DNA from: Inhella inkyongensis
GTDB taxonomy: Bacteria; Pseudomonadota; Gammaproteobacteria; Burkholderiales; Burkholderiaceae_C
Direction of reading: 5' to 3'
NCBI RefSeq assembly: GCF_005952805.1
Contig: NZ_CP040709.1
Span: forward strand, 3,720,001 to 3,784,000
Length of the DNA: 64,000 nt
Shown here in pieces: positions 44,152 to 53,128 of this stretch. A program made the position numbers and the translations under genes. The number at the start of each line of letters is the position of its first letter. Within the stretch, counting starts at the first letter, position 1. Below the pieces are notes generated by a model that was not told where the DNA came from, did not search any database, and saw only the letters and a list, made by a program, of their open reading frames with translations.

Positions 44152-46749
44152 ATGTTTAAGTATTCCAAGTTGGCTGTCGCCGCTTTGGTCACCCTGGGTG
44201 GCACTGCTGCAATCGCACAATCTTCCCAGCCGCAGTCGCTCGAACGAGTGGAAGTGACGGGATCGAGCATTAAGCGCATCCAGAAGGAAGGCGCCACGCC
44301 CATCCAGGTCGTGAGCCGTGCTGATATCGAGAAGGCCGGCGTCGCCAACATCGGCGAACTGCTGAACGCCCTCCCCGGCATGGCCGGCGCCGAAGATGGC
44401 ACGTTCTCCCTGCAGCCCACCCTTTCGGGCTCGCAAGGCGCCGCCGTGCACGGCTTCGCCAACGGTGACACTCTGGTGCTGCTGAACGGCAAGCGCCTGC
44501 CCCGTTACCCGGTGGGCGGCGATTTCGTTGACGTGAACAGCGTGCCGCTGGCCATTGTTGAGCGTGTGGAAGTGCTGCGCGACGGCGCCTCGGCGCTGTA
44601 TGGCTCCGATGCCGTGGCCGGCGTGGTCAACCTGATCACCAAGCGCGACTTCAAGGGTCTGACGATGTCCGCCACGATGGGCAAGTCCAGCCGCAACGAT
44701 GGTGACAAGCAAAAGCTGTCCTTCAGCGCCGGTACCGGCGACATGGGTAGCGATGGCTACAACGTCGCTTTCGGGGTGGAAGTCGATAGCACCGACGGCA
44801 TCTTCAACCGCGATCGCCCGCTGACCGCATCCGCCGATCTGCGCCCCTATGGCCTGGGCGATGACCGCCTGCCGACTTCGCCGGAACCCAACGTCTATCT
44901 GTGGGACCAGGATCTGTACCGTCCCATCAGCCCCTGCAAGGCCCCGCTGCCTGCCGATGGCGTTGCAGTTGAGAGCGCCAGCCCGGGTAAGGTTTGCGCC
45001 TTCGACCCGAACAGCACCACGATGCTGCAGCCGAACCTGAAGTCGCGCGCTTACTTCGTGGCCGGCAGCGTGCAGTTGCCCGCTGACATGACCTTGCGTC
45101 TGGAAGCCTTTGACAAGTTCAAGGAATCGGGCAACTTCCTGAATCCGCAGCCGATCACCAACAACGTTTCGGCCAGCGATCCTGCCAACCCCTACAAGGA
45201 AGATCTCACCTGGTTCTTCCGCTCGACCGATCCGCGTCTGTTCCGCCAGAAGAACATTGAAGTCGGCGCTCGCCGCTTCATGGCCACGCTGGACGGCACG
45301 TTTGACAAGTACGACTGGTCCGTCACCGCCGGTCAGGGCAAGAGCAACTACCGTGAAGAAGGTTCGGGCTACTTCATCAACTCCTTGTTCACCGCTGCGG
45401 TGCGCAATGGCGTGATCAACCCCTTCACCGGCAAGCTGAACCCCAACGACCTGGTGCCGCTGACCGCCGCTCCGGTGCGTACCGCCTTCACCAAGGCCGA
45501 CTTCCTGGACGCCAAGCTGTCGGGCAGCCTGTTCTCGATGGCCGGTGGCGACGCCATGTTTGCCGTTGGTCTGGGCCACTACAAGGAAGCCTACTCGAAC
45601 TACCCGGACGCACTGCAGCGTGACGGTCTGCTTCGCGGCGACCCCAAGCTGGCCATCGTTGACGGCAAGAGCCGCACGGTCAAGCATGTCTTCACCGAAG
45701 GCATCTTCCCGGTGTTGAAGAACCTGGAACTGGGCCTGGCTGTCCGCCACGACAAGTACAGCGACGTCGGCGGCACCACCAATCCCAAGGCCTCGGTCCG
45801 CTTTGAAGCCATGCCCGAGTTGGTGCTGCGCGCCTCGGTCGGCACGGGCTTCCGCGCTCCGACGCTGGAAGACCTGTACGCCAGCGATGTGACCGGCTTC
45901 CCGCAAGCCATCGATTACGCGGGTTGCGCTGCTGCCGGTACCCCGCGTGCCAACTGCCGCGCCAAGCAGATCTTCACGAACACCAAGTCCAACCCGAACC
46001 TGAAGCCTGAAGAGACCAAGTCCATGACCTTCGGTCTGGCCTTCTCGCCGGTGAAGGATCTGCTGGCCACGCTGGATTACATCAACCTCGAGAAGGAAGA
46101 TGCGATCGCTGCGCTGGACATTCAGACCATCCTGGACAACCCCAACCTGCCGGTGGCTGGTTACGGTACGGCCAAGGATCTGGTGCGTCGCCTGCCCAAT
46201 GGCCAGTTGGTGCCCGATTCCACCGTGCCGGTGATCATCGCCCCGACCGCCAACGTCGCCGCGATCAAGACCCAGCTGGTGGACTTCGGCCTGCGCTATG
46301 ACCTGAAGTTCTCTGGCGTGAAGATCCGCTTGGAAAACAACCACACCCGCCTGCTCAAGCGTGACCGCGAGCCGGCACCGGGTCTGGGCCTGAGCGACTA
46401 CGCTGGTCTGGCTGGCTTTGCCAAGTACCGCAATGTGTTCTCGGCTTCGGCTGAGATGGGTGCATTCAGCGCGGGCGCCTACCTGCGCTCGATTGACGGC
46501 TTCCTGGATGTGGACACCCCCTCGGCGGTTGACCCCACCACGCCCAAGATCAAGGCCTGGCACACCCTGGATCTGGTCTTCGGCTACAAGGGCATCCTGG
46601 GCAAGAAGGGCTCTGTTGATCTGCTGATCAAGAACGCCACCGACAAGATGCCCCCGCTGAGCACCGCGCTGAACACGTCGAACAAGATCGACTTCAACCA
46701 CAGCGCTGTGGGCCGTTACTACCAAGTGACGACCAAGTGGGAGTTCTGA
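44152..46749 (+). CDS. TonB-dependent outer-membrane receptor
   Basis: An 865-residue receptor. Signal peptide MFKYSKLAVAALVTLGGTAA with cleavage near AIAQ; TonB box-like region ERVEVTGSSIKR; plug domain with LLNALPGMAG and VLLNGKRLPRYPVGG; then a 22-strand beta-barrel ending in the outer-membrane motif YYQVTTKWEF with terminal Phe. It belongs to the large group with VEVTGSxIxR that imports carbohydrates or peptides. Codon choice (many GGT, GCT, CGT, AAG) is more biased than its neighbours, suggesting high expression. A strong terminator follows. Confidence 0.93.
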   Translation: MFKYSKLAVAALVTLGGTAAIAQSSQPQSLERVEVTGSSIKRIQKEGATPIQVVSRADIEKAGVANIGELLNALPGMAGAEDGTFSLQPTLSGSQGAAVHGFANGDTLVLLNGKRLPRYPVGGDFVDVNSVPLAIVERVEVLRDGASALYGSDAVAGVVNLITKRDFKGLTMSATMGKSSRNDGDKQKLSFSAGTGDMGSDGYNVAFGVEVDSTDGIFNRDRPLTASADLRPYGLGDDRLPTSPEPNVYLWDQDLYRPISPCKAPLPADGVAVESASPGKVCAFDPNSTTMLQPNLKSRAYFVAGSVQLPADMTLRLEAFDKFKESGNFLNPQPITNNVSASDPANPYKEDLTWFFRSTDPRLFRQKNIEVGARRFMATLDGTFDKYDWSVTAGQGKSNYREEGSGYFINSLFTAAVRNGVINPFTGKLNPNDLVPLTAAPVRTAFTKADFLDAKLSGSLFSMAGGDAMFAVGLGHYKEAYSNYPDALQRDGLLRGDPKLAIVDGKSRTVKHVFTEGIFPVLKNLELGLAVRHDKYSDVGGTTNPKASVRFEAMPELVLRASVGTGFRAPTLEDLYASDVTGFPQAIDYAGCAAAGTPRANCRAKQIFTNTKSNPNLKPEETKSMTFGLAFSPVKDLLATLDYINLEKEDAIAALDIQTILDNPNLPVAGYGTAKDLVRRLPNGQLVPDSTVPVIIAPTANVAAIKTQLVDFGLRYDLKFSGVKIRLENNHTRLLKRDREPAPGLGLSDYAGLAGFAKYRNVFSASAEMGAFSAGAYLRSIDGFLDVDTPSAVDPTTPKIKAWHTLDLVFGYKGILGKKGSVDLLIKNATDKMPPLSTALNTSNKIDFNHSAVGRYYQVTTKWEF

Positions 46750-46771
46750 TCAAGGCTTAGGCCCTGATCCC

Positions 46772-46799
46772 CCAACGCGTTCGCCAGCGAGCGCGTTGG
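46772..46799 (+). repeat. inverted repeat downstream of the TonB receptor
   Basis: CCAACGCG (46772-46779) and CGCGTTGG (46792-46799) form an 8-bp stem with a 12-nt loop, 22 nt after the receptor stop. With the terminator just behind it, this makes two hairpins in a row, a layout that can protect mRNA 3' ends. Confidence 0.5.
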
Positions 46800-46817
46800 A
46801 CCGGACCACTGGAATTG

Positions 46818-46845
46818 AAGGGCGGCAGCAATGCCGCCCTTTTTT
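46818..46845 (+). terminator. rho-independent terminator after the TonB receptor
   Basis: Perfect 10-bp stem AAGGGCGGCA / TGCCGCCCTT with a 4-nt loop, leading into six T. Strong, as suits a highly expressed gene. Confidence 0.93.
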
Positions 46846-46960
46846 CATTGCTGACACCGAAATTCAGAGCGACCGGGCGTCCTACGCACCCGATCGAGAA
46901 TGCCGCCCAATCAAATCCGCATCCATCACCCCAGTCACGACTGGACTCTGCACTTTGCCT

Positions 46961-48175
46961 ATGCCTGATACTGCCCCGTCCTCGTCCGTCGTTGATGCAC
47001 TGATCATCGGTGCCGGCCCTGCAGGCGCCGCTGCAGCGCGCATCCTGGCCCAAGGCAATTGGGCTGTCCGCCTCGTGGATGCACAACCCATTGGGCGAGA
47101 CAAAACTTGCGGCGACGGTCTGATCCCCGACGCACATCAAGCACTTGCCCGTCTGGGCCTCCTGGAGGCCGTCATGGCCAAGGCCCAGCGTGCTCAAGCG
47201 GTCGGTTGCATCGGCCCCCGCGGCGGGCGAATTGATGTTCCCGGCCATTTGGCGGTGCTGCCGCGCCGCCTGTTGGACGAAATCCTGGCTCGCGGCGCCC
47301 TGGATGCCGGGGCCGAGTTCCTGCAGGCCCGCTTCGAGGCCCCGATCGAAGAAAACGGCGTGGTGGTCGGTGCGCGCTTGCGTGTCGGTGACGATGTCAT
47401 CGAGCAGCGTGCGCGCTGGGTCCTGTTGGCCACAGGTGCTGTGCCCAAAGCCCTGCAGGCGGCCGGCATGTGTACGCGCCATACCCCGAGCGGCGTGGCC
47501 CTGCGTGGTTACATTCGCGCGCCCTCAATGGTCGGCAAGATCACGGCACTGGAGGTGGTGTGGAACCAAGCCGTACGCCCCGGCTATGGCTGGATATTTC
47601 CGGCGCCCGATGGCTGCTTCAACATCGGCGTCGGCGTCACCGACTCGCACCGCGACCTGGCCGGCAAGGGGCAGAAGAAAGACGTCAATCTGCGCGCCAT
47701 CTTCGATGCCTTCGTCGCAGCCTACCCGCCGGCGCGTGAGTTGTTGGCCCAAGGCGAGTGGGTGGGCGAGCTCAAGGGCGCGCCTCTGCGTTGCACCCTA
47801 CAAGGCGCACGCTTCTCGCGCCCCGGTCTGATGGTGATCGGCGAGGCTGCCGGCTCCACCTATTCCTTCACGGGCGAAGGCATCGGCAAGGCCATGCAGA
47901 CCGGCATGCTGGCCGCTGACGCCCTGCTCGCCCACGCTGAGGATGCGGCCGCACGGGCCCAATACGAGGCGGGGCTTGCGGCCCTGATGCCCAAGTACAA
48001 GCTCTATGAGCGCGCCAACCGCGTCAATGCCTTTCCCTGGTTGGCAGACCTGCTGATCTGGCGCGCACAGAAGAGCGCGCGGCTGCGCCAACGCATGTCC
48101 GGCGTGCTGGAAGAAACCAGCAATCCCGGCAATCTGGTCAGCCTGCGCGGCCTGAGCCGGCTGTTCTTCGAGTAA
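46961..48175 (+). CDS. geranylgeranyl reductase-family FAD-dependent oxidoreductase
   Basis: A 404-residue flavoprotein with FAD-binding GAGPAGAAAARIL near residues 18-30 and RDKTCGDGLIPDAHQALARL near 46-65, the signature of the geranylgeranyl reductase / halogenase-like family, plus VIGEAAGSTYSFTGEGIGKA near 292-311 for the second FAD contact. Members reduce isoprenoid double bonds or oxidise small aromatics. There are no photosynthesis genes in the window, so the substrate is open. The ATG at 46961 lacks a clear ribosome site; it gives the normal N-terminus. Confidence 0.87.
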   Translation: MPDTAPSSSVVDALIIGAGPAGAAAARILAQGNWAVRLVDAQPIGRDKTCGDGLIPDAHQALARLGLLEAVMAKAQRAQAVGCIGPRGGRIDVPGHLAVLPRRLLDEILARGALDAGAEFLQARFEAPIEENGVVVGARLRVGDDVIEQRARWVLLATGAVPKALQAAGMCTRHTPSGVALRGYIRAPSMVGKITALEVVWNQAVRPGYGWIFPAPDGCFNIGVGVTDSHRDLAGKGQKKDVNLRAIFDAFVAAYPPARELLAQGEWVGELKGAPLRCTLQGARFSRPGLMVIGEAAGSTYSFTGEGIGKAMQTGMLAADALLAHAEDAAARAQYEAGLAALMPKYKLYERANRVNAFPWLADLLIWRAQKSARLRQRMSGVLEETSNPGNLVSLRGLSRLFFE

Positions 48176-48179
48176 GCCC

Positions 48180-48935
48180 ATGTGCCAGTTGCTGGGCATG
48201 AACGCCAACGTTCCGACCGACGTGATGTTCAGCTTCGCCGGTCTGGCGCAGCGGGCGGTCGAGCATCGGGATGGCTTTGGCATTGCCTTCTTCGAGGGGC
48301 GCGGTCTGCGCCATTTCGTGGATGCCGCCAGCGCCCGCGAGTCGCGCTTGGCCGAGTGGATTCAACGCTACCCAATCCGCTCCGAAGTGGTGATCGCCCA
48401 CATCCGCAAGGCCACCCAGGGGCGTGTGACGCTGGAGAACACCCACCCCTTCCAACGCGAGCTTTGGGGCCGCTACTGGGTGGCGGCGCACAACGGCGAT
48501 CTGAAGGACTTTCATCCCTGCCTGCACGCGGCCTTCCGGCCCGTGGGCGACACCGATAGCGAGCGCCTGTTCTGCTGGCTGATGCAGGAACTGGCCAAGG
48601 CCCATTGCCAGGTGCCCACCATTGCCGAGTTGAGCCTGACCCTGGGCGAATTGCTGCCGCAAGCGGCGCGGCATGGCACCTTGAACCTGCTGCTATCGAA
48701 CGGCGAGGCGCTGTGGGCCTTCTGCACCACCGACCTCTATTTGCTGGAGCGCCGCCATCCCTTTGGTGCCGCGCATCTGGCGGATGCCGACCTGAGCGTG
48801 GACTTCTCCACCCAGACCCAACCCAGCGACCGCGTGGCCCTGCTGGCCACCCAGCCACTGACGGTGGGCGAGCCCTGGCAACGCCTGGCGCCGGGCGAGT
48901 TGCTGGTCTTGCAGGGCGGGCAGCGCCTGGCCTGA
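48180..48935 (+). CDS. class II glutamine amidotransferase (YafJ-like)
   Basis: A 251-residue protein whose second residue is Cys (MCQLLGMNANVPTDVMFSF), the N-terminal nucleophile after Met removal. VIAHIRKATQG near residues 72-82 and AAHNGDLKDFHP near 102-113 bind glutamine. It has only the glutaminase domain, like E. coli YafJ, so the ammonia acceptor is unknown. It follows the flavoprotein gene by 4 nt and is probably co-transcribed with it. Confidence 0.92.
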   Translation: MCQLLGMNANVPTDVMFSFAGLAQRAVEHRDGFGIAFFEGRGLRHFVDAASARESRLAEWIQRYPIRSEVVIAHIRKATQGRVTLENTHPFQRELWGRYWVAAHNGDLKDFHPCLHAAFRPVGDTDSERLFCWLMQELAKAHCQVPTIAELSLTLGELLPQAARHGTLNLLLSNGEALWAFCTTDLYLLERRHPFGAAHLADADLSVDFSTQTQPSDRVALLATQPLTVGEPWQRLAPGELLVLQGGQRLA

Positions 48936-49044
48936 TTCCCGTTCTTGCCATTCACCCGCCGACAGGCCCCATCCATGACAGGCCAGCCGGTATTCGGCCA
49001 CCTGACCCTGGCAACGCGCCCGCCGCATTTCTAGAGTGCGCCGC

Positions 49045-50238
49045 ATGAACTCATCCACCGTCCCCACCGTCGCCCCCCGTTCCCTGGCCGAAGGCAATCG
49101 ATTCCAGCGCGCCTACTTCCGCTGGGCCCAGCCCTACTACGCCAAGATGTCCCCCGATGTGCGCGAGCAGGTCGAGGCCATTGACCGGCACCTGTACAGC
49201 CGCCAAGGTCTGGGAACCTGGCTGGGGATCGCAGGCGGATTGGGGGGCGCCACCTTGGGCCTGCATGCCAACGGCATGGGCTGGGGCATGGCCTTGCTGC
49301 TCAGCCTCCTGGTGGGCTTCGTATTCCTGAGCCTCGTCATCAACCTATGGATGCAACCGGAGAAGATCGCCAAGAGCTTCGGCTCGATCAAGCGGGTCGG
49401 ATGGATGCTGGCGCTGGGCATGGCGGGTGCCCTGTTCGGTACGGTGTTTGGCTTCTGGGCCAAGCGGGGCCAGTTCGATTGGCTGGCCTATCAAAGCCAG
49501 ATGACCAACAAGATTGCCAGCTTTCTGCCGGGCGTGGCGGTCGGCATGTTGGGCAGCTTTCTGGTGCTTTGGAGCCTGGCCCAAGTGCGCACCCGGGTGT
49601 TGCAACGCCAACGCGATCAAGCCCGGCTGGTGGGCGAGCGCGATGCCGCCACGGCGCAAGCGCGGCAGGCACAGCTGCAGCTGCTGCAGGCACAGATCCA
49701 GCCGCACTTCATCTTCAACACCCTGGCGGCCCTGCAGCACTGGGTGGACCGCAGCGATCCTCGCGCGGGGCCGCTGTTGCGGCAAGTCAGCGCCTTCCTG
49801 CGCGCAGCCACCGAGATGCTGGGCAAGGACAGCGTCAGCCTGGTCGAGGAACTGGCCCAAGTGGAGCACTACCTCGGCATCATGAAGGCGCGTTGGGGCG
49901 AGCGGCTGCGTTTTGAGCTGGGCTGCGCCCCCGAGCTGCACCCCCTGAGTCTGCCACCGGGCCTGGTCCTGACCCTGGTCGAGAACGCCGTCGAGCATGG
50001 GCTTTCGCATCAGCTGGATGGCGGGCAGGTCTGGGTTGAGGCGGGCCTGAATGCGGCCGGCCAGGTCCAAATCCAGGTGCGCGATGACGGCGCCGGACTC
50101 GCACCTCAGTGGCAGGCCGGCGTGGGCCTGGCCAATGTGCGCGAGCGCCTGCAACACCACTTCGGCCCCGACGCCGATCTCACCCTCCAGCCCCGCGATG
50201 GCGGTGGCTGTGTCGCTACCCTGAGCTTTAGCCGATGA
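49045..50238 (+). CDS. LytS/YehU-type sensor histidine kinase
   Basis: A 397-residue kinase. Three or four hydrophobic segments (about 55-90, 105-130 and 155-175) anchor it; a coiled linker leads to QIQPHFIFNTLAALQHWVDR with phospho-acceptor H221, then the ATPase motifs VLTLVENAVEHGL and GVGLANVRERLQHHFG. I use the ATG at 49045; a GTG three codons earlier is also open. The stop overlaps the response regulator start (50235-50238). Confidence 0.92.
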   Translation: MNSSTVPTVAPRSLAEGNRFQRAYFRWAQPYYAKMSPDVREQVEAIDRHLYSRQGLGTWLGIAGGLGGATLGLHANGMGWGMALLLSLLVGFVFLSLVINLWMQPEKIAKSFGSIKRVGWMLALGMAGALFGTVFGFWAKRGQFDWLAYQSQMTNKIASFLPGVAVGMLGSFLVLWSLAQVRTRVLQRQRDQARLVGERDAATAQARQAQLQLLQAQIQPHFIFNTLAALQHWVDRSDPRAGPLLRQVSAFLRAATEMLGKDSVSLVEELAQVEHYLGIMKARWGERLRFELGCAPELHPLSLPPGLVLTLVENAVEHGLSHQLDGGQVWVEAGLNAAGQVQIQVRDDGAGLAPQWQAGVGLANVRERLQHHFGPDADLTLQPRDGGGCVATLSFSR

Positions 50239-51044
50239 ACCCGATCACCCCATTCACCGTATTGATTGCCGACGACGAAGAAGCCCCGCGCGAGCAACTC
50301 GCCGAGGCCCTGGCCCAAGCCTGGCCCGAGGCGCGCATCGTGGCGCGCTGCCGCCATGGCGCCGACGCCTGGGACCAATGGCTGGAGCACGAACCCGATG
50401 TCTGCTTTCTGGACATCCGCATGCCAGGCCTGAGCGGCATTGAAGTGGCGCAGCGCATCGCCGGCCGCAGCGAGGTGGTGTTCGTAACGGCTTTTGGCGA
50501 CCATGCGCTGGCGGCGTTTGACGCCGGCGCGGTGGACTATGTGCTCAAACCCCTGGAACCGCAGCGCCTGGCGCAGGCTGTGGAGCGGGTGCGCCTTCGC
50601 CTGAGTGCCGTGCCTGCCACCCCGCAGCCCCCCCAGAGCTCGGCCATCGACCCGGCCAGCTTGCAACGCCTGCTGGCCAAGCTAGCGCAGGATCTGCAAC
50701 GCCCGGCCCGGCCCGAGGTGATCCAGGCCTCGGTCGGCAAAGAGATCCGCCTGATCCGTCTGGCCGATGTGGTCTATTTCGAGGCCGACACACGCTATAC
50801 CCGGGTGGTCTACCGCCACGAGGGGGCGGACGCCGACGCGCTGATCCGCACGCCGCTCAAGGACCTGCTGGCCCAGTTGGACGAGGCGCAGTTCACCCAG
50901 ATCCACCGTTCGGTCATCGTGCGCAGCGAATGCATCGCCAGTGCCGTGCGCGACGACGCCGGCAATATGCACCTACGCCTGCGCGGGCGCGAAGAGCGGC
51001 TGCCGGTATCGCGACAGTTCCAGGGGCTCTTCAAGGCGCAATGA
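50235..51044 (+). CDS. LytTR-family response regulator
   Basis: A 269-residue regulator: receiver with D13-D14 and phospho-acceptor D60 in VCFLDIRMPG, conserved Lys in YVLKPLEP, a Pro-rich linker, and a LytTR domain (VVYFEADTRYTRVVYRHEGA, FTQIHRSVIVRSECI). It is very similar to the regulator at 52254-53024, including the last residues LPVSRQFQGLFK, so the two pairs arose by duplication. Confidence 0.94.
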   Translation: MNPITPFTVLIADDEEAPREQLAEALAQAWPEARIVARCRHGADAWDQWLEHEPDVCFLDIRMPGLSGIEVAQRIAGRSEVVFVTAFGDHALAAFDAGAVDYVLKPLEPQRLAQAVERVRLRLSAVPATPQPPQSSAIDPASLQRLLAKLAQDLQRPARPEVIQASVGKEIRLIRLADVVYFEADTRYTRVVYRHEGADADALIRTPLKDLLAQLDEAQFTQIHRSVIVRSECIASAVRDDAGNMHLRLRGREERLPVSRQFQGLFKAQ

Positions 51045-51153
51045 GTTCCGGCTCAGTCCGCCCATGAGGCCCCACGTGCATTGATGCACCGGATTGGGCC
51101 ACTCGCCCGGTTCGGCTGGGGTGAGTGCCAGCCGCTCACTAGACTGCCGCGTC

Positions 51154-52257
51154 ATGACTACACCCAACCCCCGCCCCTGGTATCTCGACTGGACCCAATG
51201 GATCTGCCCGGGGCCGCGCCGTCGCTTCAGCGCGCAAGAGTTGACTCGTGCCGGGGCTCAGCCCTGGCCCAAGGGTATTGATGCCTATGTGGCACTCAAC
51301 CTGCTCACCCTGCTGGCCATCAACCTGAAGGAGCTGCCACGCCCCTGGGCGCCCTGGGCCCTGCTGGTTCTGGGTGGGTTGTGGGCCTTGAGCATGCAGG
51401 CCGCGCGTTGGCTCTGGCGCCAGCCCACACGGCGCAATCTCAATCTGGCGCTGGGGCTGGGTTTGGTGCTCATCGTGGGTGGGCTGCTGGGTCTGCGCGT
51501 TCTGCAGGGGCCGCTGAGGAGCCTGCAGGGCGCCGAGCGCCAGGGCCTGTGGGTGCTGGTGCTGCTGGGTGTGGCCTGCGGGGTGATGGCCGCATCAGCG
51601 CTGTGGTTTTTGGTGCTCTACCGCGTGCAGCAGATCGAGGCGCGCTTGACGGAGTTGGACGGGCTAGACGCCCAACTAGCCCTGCAGCGCCGCCTGGCCA
51701 CGGCGCAGATCCACCCGCACTTTGTTTTCAACACCCTGGCCTCGCTGACGCACTGGGTCGAGACCCAGGACCCGCGCGCCGCCCCGCTGCTGCGCGACTT
51801 CTCGGCCTATCTGCGCGCCACCCTGCCCTTGTTCGAGCGCGATCAGTTGCCGCTGCGTGAGGAGCTGGAGCTGGTGCGACGCTACCTGGCCATCATGCAA
51901 GCCCGCATGGGCGAGCGGCTGCGCTGGCGAATCGTGGACGATGCCGCACTGGATGAACTGCCCCTGCCCCCGGGCAGCCTGCTGACCTTGGTAGAGAACG
52001 CCATCACCCACGGCATCGAGCCCAGTCTGCGCGGCGGCGAAATCGAGATTCGCTGCGCGCGTGTGAACGGCGGCGCACAACTCCAGGTGCTGGACAGTGG
52101 CCAAGGCCTGCAGCCCACCGACGCAGCGCCCGGCCTCGGCCTGGCCAACACCCGCGAGCGCCTGCTGGCCCTGCACGGGCCGCAAGCCACCCTTTCCTTG
52201 AGCGAACGCCCCGAGGGCGGTTGCCTGGCCCTGATGACCCTGCCTTCCCCCCCATGA
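51154..52257 (+). CDS. LytS/YehU-type sensor histidine kinase
   Basis: A 367-residue kinase with three hydrophobic segments (about 45-65, 75-110 and 125-150), then QIHPHFVFNTLASLTHWVET with phospho-acceptor H189 and the ATPase motifs LLTLVENAITHGI and GLGLANTRERLLALHG. The N-terminal half is unlike its upstream paralogue, so it probably senses something else. The ATG at 51154 is chosen because the longer frame from 51094 runs through a non-conserved stretch. It is coupled to the next gene by ATGA. Confidence 0.92.
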   Translation: MTTPNPRPWYLDWTQWICPGPRRRFSAQELTRAGAQPWPKGIDAYVALNLLTLLAINLKELPRPWAPWALLVLGGLWALSMQAARWLWRQPTRRNLNLALGLGLVLIVGGLLGLRVLQGPLRSLQGAERQGLWVLVLLGVACGVMAASALWFLVLYRVQQIEARLTELDGLDAQLALQRRLATAQIHPHFVFNTLASLTHWVETQDPRAAPLLRDFSAYLRATLPLFERDQLPLREELELVRRYLAIMQARMGERLRWRIVDDAALDELPLPPGSLLTLVENAITHGIEPSLRGGEIEIRCARVNGGAQLQVLDSGQGLQPTDAAPGLGLANTRERLLALHGPQATLSLSERPEGGCLALMTLPSPP

Positions 52258-53024
52258 ATCCCTGCAAAGTTCTGATCGCCGACGACGAAGAGGCCCCACG
52301 CGAACACCTGCGGCTGCTGTTGGCCAAGGCCTGGCCCGAGGCCCAGCTGGTGGCGGCCTGCGCCAACGGCGTAGACGCCTGGGACGAAGCCCTGGCCCTG
52401 GAGCCGGATGTCTGCTTTCTCGATATCCGCATGCCCGGCCTGACCGGCCTGCAGGTGGCGCAGCGCCTCAGCGCATTGCAGAGCCCGCCGCAGATCGTGT
52501 TCGTCACCGCCTACAACGACCACGCGCTGGCGGCCTTCGAGGCTGGCGCACTGGACTATCTGGTCAAGCCCCTGGATGGGGAACGCCTTGCGCGCACCAT
52601 CACCCGGCTGCAGCAACGTCGCCTACAACCCGCCAGCACGCCGGCTAGCGCCCCAGCCGATCTCCAGGCCCTACTGCAGCAATTGCTGCCGCGCCGCAGC
52701 GTCATGCGCCCCATCCAGGCCAGCGTGGGCAAGGAGGTGCGCCTGATCGCGCCCGAGGACGTCATCTACTTCGAGAGCGACGCTCGCTACACCCGCGTGG
52801 TCACGGCCGACAGCGAAGCCCTGATCCGCACCCCGCTCAAAGAGCTGATCGCCAGCCTGGATCCGGACCTGTTCTGGCAGATCCACCGCTCGGTGCTCGT
52901 CAACAGCCGGGCCGTGCAGAGCGCGCTACGCATCGATGAGAACAATATGCAGCTCAGCTTGAAGGGACGCAGCGAGAAGCTGCCGGTGTCGCGGCAGTTC
53001 CAGGGGCTCTTCAAGGGGCAATAG
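52254..53024 (+). CDS. LytTR-family response regulator
   Basis: A 256-residue regulator with receiver D10-D11 and phospho-acceptor D57 in VCFLDIRMPG, Lys in YLVKPLDG, and a LytTR DNA-binding domain (EDVIYFESDARYTRVVTADS, FWQIHRSVLVNSRAV). The start overlaps the kinase stop. It ends with the same LPVSRQFQGLFK as its paralogue upstream. Confidence 0.94.
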   Translation: MNPCKVLIADDEEAPREHLRLLLAKAWPEAQLVAACANGVDAWDEALALEPDVCFLDIRMPGLTGLQVAQRLSALQSPPQIVFVTAYNDHALAAFEAGALDYLVKPLDGERLARTITRLQQRRLQPASTPASAPADLQALLQQLLPRRSVMRPIQASVGKEVRLIAPEDVIYFESDARYTRVVTADSEALIRTPLKELIASLDPDLFWQIHRSVLVNSRAVQSALRIDENNMQLSLKGRSEKLPVSRQFQGLFKGQ

Positions 53025-53128
53025 ATCCTGCCCAAGGGTTTTCCTGATCAAAGGTAGAGCGGACGCCTTAACAAAGCGTTTGCACAATCGGCGGCCCTGG
53101 TTGCCTGCGATTACCGGAGATCACAACG
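53025..53128 (+). promoter_or_regulatory. upstream region of fadL
   Basis: 104 bp containing an AT-leaning stretch CTTAACAAAGCGTTTGCACA (53068-53087) and a CGGAGA ribosome site (53115-53120) before fadL. Probably the fadL-phoD promoter; the hexamers are not clear. Confidence 0.35.

Noticed and set aside
44086..46725. Long minus-strand open frame opposite the TonB receptor
   Set aside because: Composition is low-complexity and complementary to a receptor with signal peptide, plug and terminal Phe; no start signal.
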